A stretch of 40,595 nt of DNA from JAGORM01 sp964406795. Its GTDB lineage: Bacteria > Patescibacteriota > Microgenomatia > Levybacterales > GWA1-39-11. The stretch covers positions 1 to 40,595 of the forward strand of contig CAYOTA010000015.1 in NCBI GenBank assembly GCA_964406795.1, in the 5' to 3' direction. The number at the start of each line of letters is the position of its first letter. Position 1 is the first letter of the stretch. Shown one piece after another: positions 1 to 8,528 of the stretch. The notes under the pieces are model-generated. The model was not told the origin of the DNA. It saw only the letters and a list, made by a program, of their open reading frames with translations, and did not search any database. A program made the position numbers and the translations under genes.

Positions 1-3
1 CCT

Positions 4-55
4 TTGAAGTACCTATTTTACTTCAATGTGTAACCGATGTATCTCATCTTCTGCA
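4..55. repeat. Left copy of 52-bp terminal inverted repeat with internal hairpin
   Basis: These 52 bases are the exact reverse complement of 40544-40595 at the other end of the window. Within the repeat, TTGAAGTA and TACTTCAA (4-11 and 19-26) form an 8-bp stem with a 7-base loop. The repeat stops four bases before the purM stop codon, so it is intergenic. The likeliest reading is a genome-dispersed REP-like or IS200/IS605-end-like repeat at which an assembly broke; that is inference. Confidence 0.85.
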
Positions 56-58
56 CTT

Positions 59-1156
59 TTAACGAAGGTCAAGAGAGGATCCATCAAAAGTTATAGTTTT
101 TGGTTTTATGATTACTTGCCTTTTTCCTTTTGTAACTTCTCCCGCATCTATTCCTTTAAATTTGTGTTTACTAATTAAATCTAGAGTTTTTGAGACATCT
201 TTTGGTGGTACAAAAAGTGCAAAATCCTGACCCATATTAAACGTTTCATACATTTCGTAATCACTTAGTCCTGCGTGGTTTTGGATGACTTCAAATAATT
301 CATGAGGTTCAAACAACTTTTCTATTTCATAAGTGAATGTTGGTTTTCCCCGCATTATTTTTCTGAGTCCGTGACCTGTGATATTGGAAACATAGTGCAA
401 TGAAATATTGTGATCAAACAAATCTGCTAATAATTTCGCGTATATATGTGACGAGTTTAATAATCCTTGTCCAAAGGTTTTACCAGATTTTAATTTTGTA
501 TTATATTTTTGAGGAAGTTTAGAGGCCACAAGACGCGCAAGAGATAATCCATTTACATTTATCCCATTGCTCTTAATTAAAATAATTCTGTCCCCTACCT
601 TTAAATTTTTATCTGTTAACAACTCTTTTTTCTTTTTAATAATTCCAACTGCACTTCCCCCTAAATCTATAGTATCTGGATGAATAATTCCCTTAAGTGT
701 TGGTGTTTCTCCTCCACCCCAAGAAGCATTAGCATCATTGCATGCTTTTGCAAAACCTGCAATTAAATCTTTCATGCGTTGTGTGTTGGAAAGCCATTTC
801 GCATCTCCCACTGCCCAATAAGCATGTACTGTTAACGGACGGGCCCCTACGGAAATTAGGTCATTTATAATAGAGGCAACCGTGTCATATCCTATGTTTT
901 CGTAATATGTTTTAGAGCTATTCATGACAGCATCTGCTACTAAATTCTTAGTTCCTAAACCTTCAATAACAGTTGCCATATACACGCTTCCTTGTTTCCA
1001 AACATAAGCAGATTCTCCTCTGGTATCTGTTACTTCAGAAAATTTGTGAGATTTTAAATTTTTGCCGGTAAGAAAAGCTGAGTCCTGTGCAAACTTTTTA
1101 ACAGGATCCAACACCTCATAATTAACCCCAGAATTTCTATATGTTATCTTTTTCAT
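59..1156 (-). CDS. purM: PurM, phosphoribosylformylglycinamidine cyclo-ligase (AIR synthase)
   Basis: Converts FGAM to AIR with ATP, the fifth step of purine synthesis, in the cytosol. The protein has about 365 residues, the usual PurM length. It carries an EGLGTK segment where most PurMs have DGVGTK, a GVNVNG-like segment (GINVNG), and GGGETPTL where most have GGETAEMP, so it is a divergent member. I chose the ATG at 1156. An upstream TTG at 1171 would overlap the HAD gene, while the ATG lies one base after the HAD stop. It is last in a three-gene unit (AAA NTPase, HAD, PurM) separated from the other pur genes by a terminator hairpin, so it may be transcribed partly independently. Confidence 0.9.
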   Translation of the reverse strand: MKKITYRNSGVNYEVLDPVKKFAQDSAFLTGKNLKSHKFSEVTDTRGESAYVWKQGSVYMATVIEGLGTKNLVADAVMNSSKTYYENIGYDTVASIINDLISVGARPLTVHAYWAVGDAKWLSNTQRMKDLIAGFAKACNDANASWGGGETPTLKGIIHPDTIDLGGSAVGIIKKKKELLTDKNLKVGDRIILIKSNGINVNGLSLARLVASKLPQKYNTKLKSGKTFGQGLLNSSHIYAKLLADLFDHNISLHYVSNITGHGLRKIMRGKPTFTYEIEKLFEPHELFEVIQNHAGLSDYEMYETFNMGQDFALFVPPKDVSKTLDLISKHKFKGIDAGEVTKGKRQVIIKPKTITFDGSSLDLR

Positions 1157-1157
1157 A

Positions 1158-2060
1158 TTATCTTCGTGCAAAACTATTCAGTGCAGGATTGTAGTTTAAA
1201 CCCATCTGCCCCTCCCTGCTTGGAAAAATTTCTGCTCTTTGTCTTCCCACTAAAACCTCTGAGAAGTCTCTACCATCTGCCATTTTGTGCAACGACCTAT
1301 CTAGAATTCCCCGCAAATCATTAAAGTCCTGAATTCCAACCTGACCACGATCTACATTTGGCACAAAATCTTGACCATCCGCATTCATATGAATAAAGGG
1401 TACAAGAGATATTTCAGCCAAGCCTCCATCTCTTACCGGATCGTCTCCCACGTAGGCAATTCTATTTTTCCCATGATCTCCGTCAAGATACTTTGAGCTC
1501 ATAAATTCTACTCCTCTTCCTAACCATCGCTTATGGACCACAGCTAGCTGATATGGATTTGGTTTATAAAGAGGCCTATCGGGCTGATTACGTCCTCTTA
1601 TAGCATCACTTGTTACCATGTTGGTTGGAGCATTAATTCCATTTACCTCAAATGCACGGTTTATAAAATCGTCGTGACCGGATGATACAATGGCAATTTC
1701 TATCGGATACCTCCCATCCTGCACATCTTTAAAAAAATCTACCACTCCAGGATAGAATCTGGGCCAATCTTTACTTATCTCTGGTATGAGATGTTGTAAT
1801 TTCTGTGCAACAAATAGTTCCGCTGCTTCTCTTGCTGAAATATGTGACATCCCAAGCTCTGATAGCATCTCCGACATTAACTCTTTTGGTTCTCTATTTT
1901 GCAATCCTCCGAGTTTTTCATTATAGACACGACTCCCTTCAGGACCAAAAATATCTTGTATCGTTCTTTCGCATGCAACTTTTACATTCATACCCCTCGG
2001 AGAATCCACCATGCTGGCGGCAAGTGTTCCATCAAAATCTGTTGCTAATAAATAACTCAT
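1158..2060 (-). CDS. HAD-superfamily hydrolase
   Basis: Predicted Mg2+-dependent phosphohydrolase of 300 residues. All four HAD motifs are visible: DFDGT (nucleophile D8, acid D10), VSSGHD with Ser near 126, Lys166 in YKPNP, and YVGDDP with D206/D207. A long helical cap is expected between residues 15 and 110. Its start codon shares one base with the stop of the upstream NTPase gene, and its stop is one base from purM, so the three are translationally coupled. A nucleotide or sugar-phosphate substrate would fit the purine setting, but the sequence does not show the substrate. Confidence 0.8.
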   Translation of the reverse strand: MSYLLATDFDGTLAASMVDSPRGMNVKVACERTIQDIFGPEGSRVYNEKLGGLQNREPKELMSEMLSELGMSHISAREAAELFVAQKLQHLIPEISKDWPRFYPGVVDFFKDVQDGRYPIEIAIVSSGHDDFINRAFEVNGINAPTNMVTSDAIRGRNQPDRPLYKPNPYQLAVVHKRWLGRGVEFMSSKYLDGDHGKNRIAYVGDDPVRDGGLAEISLVPFIHMNADGQDFVPNVDRGQVGIQDFNDLRGILDRSLHKMADGRDFSEVLVGRQRAEIFPSREGQMGLNYNPALNSFARR

Positions 2061-2593
2061 TATAATTTTTTTAAAATAAATTCAACACGTTTGGAAATTT
2101 CTATTTTCGGTACTCGTATAACATCTATTCCTAAATCTTTATATGCATCTTCTAAGAGTTTTTCCAAAATTATTGCTTGCTCTTTGCTTTCTGTCCTTGC
2201 ATAATCTTCCTCGAATTCAAGTAATTCCATTAAAAATACCTTTTTATATGTGCAATTTTTAGATGCTTTTTTAAGTATTGGATCTTTTCCATACCCGCAT
2301 AATTTCATGTATGCAATACTGTCAGGAATTCCTCTATCTAAAAATAAAGTACTTTCAGGATTTAAAGTTTTTTCAAAATCTATTTTTAACTGTAATATTT
2401 TTTTCTGAAATTCCAATTCATTTTTTCTAATATCTTTTATAGATTTTCCGTTTTTTATTTCCGAATCAATATATACCCGAGCCCATTCTTCGTATGTCTT
2501 GTATCCCATCTTTTCTAACTCGGAAAGAACCGTTGTTTTTCCAGAACTCGGTGCGCCTGTTATAACAATCCAATTATTTTTTATGAAATTCAT
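2060..2593 (-). CDS. AAA_28-type P-loop NTPase/kinase
   Basis: A 177-residue protein with a Walker A motif GAPSSGKT at residues 13-20, followed by the EEWARVYI segment typical of AAA_28 domains (family also seen in NadR-like kinases). A FLDRG segment near residue 84 is Walker-B-like. Members are predicted small-molecule kinases or ATPases; the substrate cannot be read here. It begins just after the purD terminator and is coupled to the HAD and purM genes. The start ATG lies inside a 15-bp palindrome (2581-2595). Confidence 0.72.
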   Translation of the reverse strand: MNFIKNNWIVITGAPSSGKTTVLSELEKMGYKTYEEWARVYIDSEIKNGKSIKDIRKNELEFQKKILQLKIDFEKTLNPESTLFLDRGIPDSIAYMKLCGYGKDPILKKASKNCTYKKVFLMELLEFEEDYARTESKEQAIILEKLLEDAYKDLGIDVIRVPKIEISKRVEFILKKL

Positions 2594-2617
2594 AAGAATC
2601 TAATAAAGTATTTTCAT

Positions 2618-2664
2618 AAAAAATATGTTGAGGCTCATGTACTCATGAGTTGAACATATTTTTT
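2618..2664 (-). terminator. Intrinsic terminator after purD
   Basis: A 12-bp arm (2618-2629) pairs perfectly with 2653-2664, with a further CTCATG/CATGAG pairing inside. Read on the minus strand, the stem ends in a run of six T, and it begins within the last purD codons. Because the arms start with A-runs, it could work in both directions. It separates purL-D from the NTPase-HAD-purM unit. Confidence 0.7.
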
Positions 2665-3953
2665 CGCTCTACGTCCCGCCACCCTATATCCGTTCTATAA
2701 TGCAAATTATTTCCTTCTACAAATATTTTTGAAATCTCACTATATGCTTGGGCGCGGGCGTCAATTACATCTTTTCCCTGACCAACTATATGCAGTATCC
2801 TTCCCCCCGATACAGTAAAATTTTTCCCTTCCTTTTTAATTCCTGATCCAAAAATAAGTGCGTCATTTGAAACTCTTTCAATCCCTAATACTTTTTCTCC
2901 TTTCACCTCTTTATAATCATCCGGATATCCCGCAGCGCATCCCGCAACACTCACCCTGGTTTTTTTGTCTAAATTTATTTTAGTTCCTTTTAATTTTTTA
3001 TCTAAAATCTTTTTAACGATAGACAAGTAATCTGTTGTGATTCCCGGCAAGATAACTTCCGCTTCAGGATCTCCCCATCTAGCATTGAATTCCACAATTT
3101 TAATTCCTGTTTTTGTGATCATCCCTCCAAAATATAATACTCCGCTATATGGTCTTTTCTCAGTTATCATTCCTTTCATAAATGGTTTTAAGATAGTTTT
3201 TTCACATTCGGTGATTATTTTTTTGTTAACAACCAGTCCGGGAAATACGCAGCCCATCCCACCTGTATTAGGACCTGTGTTTTTATTAAATACAGTTTTG
3301 TGATCTTGCGCTGCACCCACAATCACATAGTCTTTACCGTCACACAATGCAAAAAGCGAAAACTCTTCTCCCATCATGCATTCTTCAATTAGAAAAGTGT
3401 TTCCAGAAGATCCAAATTTTTTCATTTCTAAAATAGCATCCAGTGCTTCTTTTTTATTTTTAGCAAATAAAGCTCCTTTACCAAGTGCGAGTCCTGATGC
3501 TTTTACAAATAAAGGTTGCTCTTTTAATTTTTCGATATATGAGATTGCTTTTTTAGAATCGGTAAAACTTTCATACCGAGGAATGGGAAGCTTATACTTT
3601 TTCATGAAATTTCTTGACCACTCTTTATTCCATTCTACTTCCGATGCTTTTTGTGATGCACCGAATGCCTGAATGTTGTGCTCACATAATTTATCAACAA
3701 ACCCCAAAGATAATGGCTCATCAGAAGCTACATCTACTAAATCAATTTTATTTGTTTTGCATACTTGAAGAATTTTTTCAAAGTCATTTACTACAACATC
3801 AGATAGTGCGCGTATCTTTTTATTTCTAAATCCAGTTAACCCATTCCCTGGTGCCAAGTAAATGTTTTCAACATGTTTGTTTTTAGCGTATGCATCCGCC
3901 AGAGCTTCCTCCCGCCCGCCAGATCCTAAAATTAAAATATTTTTTATGTGCAT
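2643..3953 (-). CDS. purD: PurD, phosphoribosylamine-glycine ligase
   Basis: ATP-grasp enzyme that joins glycine to phosphoribosylamine to give GAR. It is 436 residues, the normal PurD length. Diagnostic segments are ILGSGGREEAL at the N-terminus, NTGPNTGGMGC in the ATP-grasp core, and EFNARWGDPEAEV, a variant of the family EFNVRFGDPE box. Its start overlaps the end of purN by 10 bases, implying translational coupling. A terminator hairpin begins at its stop codon. Confidence 0.95.
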   Translation of the reverse strand: MHIKNILILGSGGREEALADAYAKNKHVENIYLAPGNGLTGFRNKKIRALSDVVVNDFEKILQVCKTNKIDLVDVASDEPLSLGFVDKLCEHNIQAFGASQKASEVEWNKEWSRNFMKKYKLPIPRYESFTDSKKAISYIEKLKEQPLFVKASGLALGKGALFAKNKKEALDAILEMKKFGSSGNTFLIEECMMGEEFSLFALCDGKDYVIVGAAQDHKTVFNKNTGPNTGGMGCVFPGLVVNKKIITECEKTILKPFMKGMITEKRPYSGVLYFGGMITKTGIKIVEFNARWGDPEAEVILPGITTDYLSIVKKILDKKLKGTKINLDKKTRVSVAGCAAGYPDDYKEVKGEKVLGIERVSNDALIFGSGIKKEGKNFTVSGGRILHIVGQGKDVIDARAQAYSEISKIFVEGNNLHYRTDIGWRDVERKNMFNS

Positions 3954-4543
3954 AGTTCTTCTAAAACATTTTTGTACATTTTATTCTCATTTATTTTTAA
4001 ACGACCATAAAGTGATGAGATTGTATCACCGGGCATAACTTTTTCATAGCATCTTCCTAAAACAGGGCCAAAATCAAATTCATGTGTTAAAAAATGAATA
4101 GATGATCCAGCATAGGTAAAATTCAAATCAAGAACGTTTTGTATGGCTGTGTCAGTCAACTTTCCCTTATTCCAAATCCCATCGCTTCCATCGGGATTTT
4201 TTGCAATTCCGTCTATAGTGTCGGGAATTAAACCAGGATGAAGATTTACTATTTTATTCGGGTATGCGTCTATCACCTCGTCAGTTATAAACTGCTTCCA
4301 ACCGCACATGCAAATATAATCAGGATTTAAATCCTGCAAGTGTTTTAACAGATTTTCTTTTTTGGGAGAAATTATTATAGGTAGATTATTTTTTTTAGCT
4401 CGCTCTAATCCTTTGGCGTCAAGTGTATCTGATACAACAGCCAAAATTTCTGCGTGAATTTGTTTATTTACAATACCATCTATAATTGCTTGCAAGTTTG
4501 TACCGGTACCGGTATTAGAAATGAGAACTGCAAGTTTTTTCAT
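3944..4543 (-). CDS. purN: PurN, phosphoribosylglycinamide formyltransferase (divergent)
   Basis: Transfers a formyl group from 10-formyl-THF to GAR. At 199 residues it has the family length. The catalytic trio is present: N100 and H102 in VNLHPG, and D157 in EFDFGP, matching N106/H108/D144 of E. coli. The phosphate loop reads NTGTGTNLQAI instead of GSGSNLQAI. Spacing between H102 and D157 is longer than in E. coli, with an insertion around residues 110-135 (contains KNPDGSDG). It overlaps purF by four bases (ATGA) and purD by ten. Confidence 0.88.
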   Translation of the reverse strand: MKKLAVLISNTGTGTNLQAIIDGIVNKQIHAEILAVVSDTLDAKGLERAKKNNLPIIISPKKENLLKHLQDLNPDYICMCGWKQFITDEVIDAYPNKIVNLHPGLIPDTIDGIAKNPDGSDGIWNKGKLTDTAIQNVLDLNFTYAGSSIHFLTHEFDFGPVLGRCYEKVMPGDTISSLYGRLKINENKMYKNVLEELCT

Positions 4544-5937
4544 GAATCTTTGAAGTTAATTTTTTTGATATCCTTCTTATGTTTTCCTATATCAATAGGA
4601 TATTCACCAGTAAAGCATGACGTACAAAATACTTCTTCGGGAAGCTCTGTGGCTTTTATAAGTGACTTATATGATAAAAAGGAAAGTGAGTCAGCCCCTA
4701 TAAATTCTTTAATTTCAGGAATACTCATTTGCGAGCCGATCAACTGTTTTTGTGTAGGTGTGGCAATTCCATAAAAGTCCGGATATCTTACCGGAGGGCA
4801 ACTACTCAACACGTGTACTTCACGCGCACCTGCATCTCTCACCATTTTGACAATTTGTTTACTGGTAGTTCCTCTTACAATTGAATCATCTATAACAGCC
4901 ACTCTCTTGCCGCTTAAAATTTCTGCAACCGGGTTTAATTTCATACGCACGCCTCTGTCTCTCAACTTCTGATCCGGCATAATAAAAGTTCTTCCTATAT
5001 ATCTGTTTTTGACCAGCCCAAAATCAAATGGAATTTTTAATGTTTCCGCATATCCAATTGCAGCAGGAATTGAAGAATCCGGAACAGGAATTACAACATC
5101 AACATCAAGAGGATGTTCTTGTGCCAATAATTTACCAAGGTTTTTTCTTACCATATATACTTTTTTTCCTAAAAGAATACTGTCAGGGCGTGTAAAATAA
5201 ACAAATTCAAAAATGTCTAATTTTGGGTTTGGGGCTTTCAGTGTGTGAGATGTAAGTCCGTTTTTATCAATAATTACCATTTCTCCCGGTTCTATGTCCC
5301 TGATAAATATTCCGTCAACAGTATCAATGGCACATGTTTCTGATGCAACTACATACCCTCCTCCAATTCTGCCGAGTGCAAAAGGCCGTATCCCATACGC
5401 ATCTCGTACTGCCGCAATCTTGTCTTTTGTCATAACAACCAGGGAAAATGCTCCGGTAAAAAGAGGAAACAATGTTGTAATTGCTGACTCAAGTGTTGCA
5501 CCATTTTTTAACTCATAGGAAATTGCCGCATGCATAAGACCCGAATCATTCAAGTGTGTTGTCTTTATTTTTTTAGATTTTAAAAATTTTTCCAACTTTT
5601 CAGTATTTGGAAGATTACCGTTATGCGCTAGTGACACAAGGTTATCCTGGTCTGTATATGGCTGTGTGTGTTCATGAAAAGAACCGCCAGATGTTGCATA
5701 TCTATTGTGGCCTATGCTCATATTTCCTTCTAAGGTGTCTAGAATTTCCTCTGAATATACTTGTGCTACGAGTCCCATACTTTTGTGCGACTTTATAGTA
5801 GTTCCATTACTTGAGGAAATTCCTGAACTCTCCTGGCCTCTATGCTGGAGAGCATATAATCCAAAGTACGTTAAACGAGCTGCTTCCAGCTGCGGTCCAT
5901 ATATCCCAAATACCGCACATTTCTCTTTTAGTTTCAT
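4540..5937 (-). CDS. purF: PurF, amidophosphoribosyltransferase
   Basis: Commits PRPP to purine synthesis using glutamine. The catalytic N-terminal Cys is residue 7 after a six-residue propeptide (MKLKEK|C), followed by FGIYG and the ALQHRGQESSG box. The PRPP loop is VIDDSIVRGTTS. A C438-x-x-C441 pair lies near the C-terminus in CTSCFTGEYP. In Bacillus-type enzymes two further Cys ligate a 4Fe-4S cluster; by motif alignment both positions are Asp here (KLDIFEF and YPDFYGI), so a standard cluster is doubtful. It overlaps purC and purN by four bases each. Confidence 0.95.
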   Translation of the reverse strand: MKLKEKCAVFGIYGPQLEAARLTYFGLYALQHRGQESSGISSSNGTTIKSHKSMGLVAQVYSEEILDTLEGNMSIGHNRYATSGGSFHEHTQPYTDQDNLVSLAHNGNLPNTEKLEKFLKSKKIKTTHLNDSGLMHAAISYELKNGATLESAITTLFPLFTGAFSLVVMTKDKIAAVRDAYGIRPFALGRIGGGYVVASETCAIDTVDGIFIRDIEPGEMVIIDKNGLTSHTLKAPNPKLDIFEFVYFTRPDSILLGKKVYMVRKNLGKLLAQEHPLDVDVVIPVPDSSIPAAIGYAETLKIPFDFGLVKNRYIGRTFIMPDQKLRDRGVRMKLNPVAEILSGKRVAVIDDSIVRGTTSKQIVKMVRDAGAREVHVLSSCPPVRYPDFYGIATPTQKQLIGSQMSIPEIKEFIGADSLSFLSYKSLIKATELPEEVFCTSCFTGEYPIDIGKHKKDIKKINFKDS

Positions 5938-6866
5938 AGTGTTTGTAAAACTTTCTCTAAAGATTCTCTACTATTCTTATCATTTTTTTCAAATGCATCC
6001 CCTGTTAGTATTTCATAAATATCTATATAGCGTTTGGAAACAGACTCTATAAATTCCTGTGTCATTTTGGGGGGGGTTCCATCCCCTGTGTACCCTTTCT
6101 CTTTATACCAAAGTCTTAAAAATTCCTTATCAAAATTTTCAGGCTCAAGTCCTTTTTTAAAACGTGACATGTATGTTTTTTTAATCCAAAAGCGTGACGA
6201 ATCCGGTGTATGAATCTCATCAATCAACAATAGCTTACCATCAAGTAGTCCAAATTCATATTTTGTATCCACTAAGATAAGACCTTTTTTAAGAGCTATT
6301 TTTTGCCCTCTTTCAAAAAGTTTAAGCGCAGCCTTTTCCATTTTTTTATAAATTTTTGGGGAAACAATTTTCGTTGAAATAATTTCGTTCCGTGTTAACC
6401 GCTCGTCATGTCCAACCTCAGGTTTTGTAGTGGGTGTAATCACTGGCTTTCTTAATTTTTGATTTTTTGAAAGACCATCAGGAAATTTTATACCATATAT
6501 AATGCGTTCCCCCTTTTCATATGATCCCCAGATAGATGTGTTTGTTACGCCACTTATATAACCCCGCACTATCATTTCAATGGGAATTTGTGAAGCGTTT
6601 TTGGCAACCATAATATTTGGATGCGGAACTGATATCATATGATTTTCTATGATGTCAGCTGTTTTCTCAAACCAAAATCTGGACAATAAATTTAATACTC
6701 TACCTTTGTGTGGAACATACCCCAAGACAACATCAAATGCTGATATTCTGTCCGTGGTTACTAAAATTCTTACATTATTTTTTACAAAATGATCCCGTAC
6801 TTTTCCGGAAGTTTTTTTACCTAAGTTTTTTGTATGAACTGTTTTTAACAGATTATTATTTTTCAT
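5934..6866 (-). CDS. purC: PurC, SAICAR synthetase (long, yeast-like form)
   Basis: Condenses CAIR with aspartate using ATP. At 310 residues it is longer than typical bacterial PurC (about 240) and resembles the yeast Ade1 length class. It carries SGKVRD, TTDRISAFD, the MIVRGYISG box, TKPEVGHDE, LVDTKYEFG and IDEIHTPDSSRFW. The C-terminal extension (YTGDGTPP onward) is also found in the longer class. It overlaps purE by 11 bases and purF by four. Confidence 0.94.
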   Translation of the reverse strand: MKNNNLLKTVHTKNLGKKTSGKVRDHFVKNNVRILVTTDRISAFDVVLGYVPHKGRVLNLLSRFWFEKTADIIENHMISVPHPNIMVAKNASQIPIEMIVRGYISGVTNTSIWGSYEKGERIIYGIKFPDGLSKNQKLRKPVITPTTKPEVGHDERLTRNEIISTKIVSPKIYKKMEKAALKLFERGQKIALKKGLILVDTKYEFGLLDGKLLLIDEIHTPDSSRFWIKKTYMSRFKKGLEPENFDKEFLRLWYKEKGYTGDGTPPKMTQEFIESVSKRYIDIYEILTGDAFEKNDKNSRESLEKVLQTL

Positions 6867-7371
6867 CTAAATATTTTTTGTACTTTTTAACTTCAAGGTT
6901 TTCTGCTTTTTGTAGTACCTCCTGCTCTAAGTCATTCTGATATTTTATTAATTTTTCCAAAAGCGTTTTGTCATTCAACGATAATATTTTAATTGCAAGT
7001 AGTGCTGCGTTTTTAGCTCCATTTATAGATACAGTGGCCACTGGAATTCCTGGCGGCATTTGCACAATTGATAATAATGAGTCTAAACCATCTAACGATT
7101 TAGTCTTTATAGGAACGCCTATTACCGGAAGACTTGTGTGTGACGCAGTCATTCCAGGAAGGTGTGCTGCACCCCCTGCCCCTGCAATAATTACTTGCAA
7201 ATCATTTTTCAAAGCGTTTTTTGCATACTCATTCATACGATCTGGTGTCCTATGGGCTGAAACAATTGTTAACTCGTAGTGAACATCGAATGAGTCCAGG
7301 ATTTTTGCAGCCTCTGACATAACTTCCAAATCTGAATCACTTCCCATAATAATTCCAATAAGTGGTTTCAT
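6856..7371 (-). CDS. purE: PurE, N5-carboxyaminoimidazole ribonucleotide mutase
   Basis: Class I PurE, which rearranges N5-CAIR (made by PurK) to CAIR. The 171 residues include MGSDSD near the N-terminus, the SAHRTP substrate loop and AGGAAHLPGM, all family hallmarks. The C-terminal 25 residues are charged and extend slightly beyond the core. It overlaps purK by four bases and purC by 11, consistent with coupled translation of PurK, PurE and PurC. Confidence 0.96.
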   Translation of the reverse strand: MKPLIGIIMGSDSDLEVMSEAAKILDSFDVHYELTIVSAHRTPDRMNEYAKNALKNDLQVIIAGAGGAAHLPGMTASHTSLPVIGVPIKTKSLDGLDSLLSIVQMPPGIPVATVSINGAKNAALLAIKILSLNDKTLLEKLIKYQNDLEQEVLQKAENLEVKKYKKYLDEK

Positions 7372-8528
7372 AAAATTCCTTTCATTGCTTTTTCATATGC
7401 CATTTGTGCCGCATTCATAGCATCTTCATAAGTATCCCCTAGGCCCGTTACGTGCCCTATCTTTCGCGGGTCTTTCGGAGGCATCCTTCCCTCTTTTCCA
7501 TACCAATGTATAAAAGACCGAGAGCTTAACTCCTCAACTATAGGTTTATTAATACCTACTCCCCGTAAAATATTTATCATTACAGCAAAAGGCGAAACCA
7601 TACCTGTGTCTCCTAGCTCAAGGCCTACAACGGCCTTCACATGATTTGCAAATTGTGAAGTTTTATTTGCCTCTATAGTCAAATGTCCTGAGTTGTGAAC
7701 TCTAGGCGCTATCTCATTTACCAATATTTTTCCGTTATCCCCTAAAAACAATTCTACCGCAAATACTCCTGCTCCTTGTAAGACATTTACCGTCTGTTCT
7801 CCAATTTTTTCAGCTTTCTTTTTTACTGTATCAGAAACACGTGCTGGTGCAATCACCATATTGCAGATATTGTTTTCATGTACTGTTTCAACAATAGGGT
7901 AACACAAAACATTTCCATATAAATCCCGTACTAAAATTGCTGCAAGCTCTTTTTTAAATGGGAATAATTTTTCAGCATACAAGCCACCTTGATCTAGCAT
8001 GTCTTTCACTTTTTGAGATTCAAGGTCTGACATGTTTTTTACAACAGCATTACCGCGCCCGTCAAATCCTCCTCTTCTCGTTTTAAGTACCAACCCTTTT
8101 TTCCATTTCTTGAGCAGTTTTTTTACATCCTTTTCACTCGAAACTTCTTCAAAATCTGCAACTGGTATTTTGTTTTTTCTTAAATAGTCCTTTTGCGCAT
8201 ATTTGTCAACAATCATAAGGAGAGTTTCCGGATCAGGATGAACACTAAACCCCTCATCTTTCAATTTTTGAAGTGCGTTTACCGCAACATGTTCCACTTC
8301 TATGGTAATTGGTGCATCTTTTCCAAATGCTTCAGAGAGTCTCAGAACAGAATCAAAATCTTTTATTCCACCTTCAATAAGTAACGCCCCTACCTGATGT
8401 GCGCTAGTCCCTTTTGCATCCAAAACTGCTACTTCTACCTGAAGACTGCTCGCCGCCTGTTTTAACATCATACCTAGTTGTCCTCCACCCACAATCGCTA
8501 ATTTTTGAAATCCTTTTTTATTTTTCAT
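7368..8528 (-). CDS. purK: PurK, N5-carboxyaminoimidazole ribonucleotide synthetase
   Basis: ATP-grasp enzyme that carboxylates AIR with bicarbonate, feeding PurE. Its 386 residues include GGGQLGMML at the N-terminus, the KTRRGGFDGRG ATP loop and the EIAPRVHNSGH signature near the C-terminus. Its presence next to purE shows that the two-enzyme bacterial route is used. The ATG overlaps the purQ stop by one base, and the stop overlaps purE. Confidence 0.96.
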   Translation of the reverse strand: MKNKKGFQKLAIVGGGQLGMMLKQAASSLQVEVAVLDAKGTSAHQVGALLIEGGIKDFDSVLRLSEAFGKDAPITIEVEHVAVNALQKLKDEGFSVHPDPETLLMIVDKYAQKDYLRKNKIPVADFEEVSSEKDVKKLLKKWKKGLVLKTRRGGFDGRGNAVVKNMSDLESQKVKDMLDQGGLYAEKLFPFKKELAAILVRDLYGNVLCYPIVETVHENNICNMVIAPARVSDTVKKKAEKIGEQTVNVLQGAGVFAVELFLGDNGKILVNEIAPRVHNSGHLTIEANKTSQFANHVKAVVGLELGDTGMVSPFAVMINILRGVGINKPIVEELSSRSFIHWYGKEGRMPPKDPRKIGHVTGLGDTYEDAMNAAQMAYEKAMKGIL

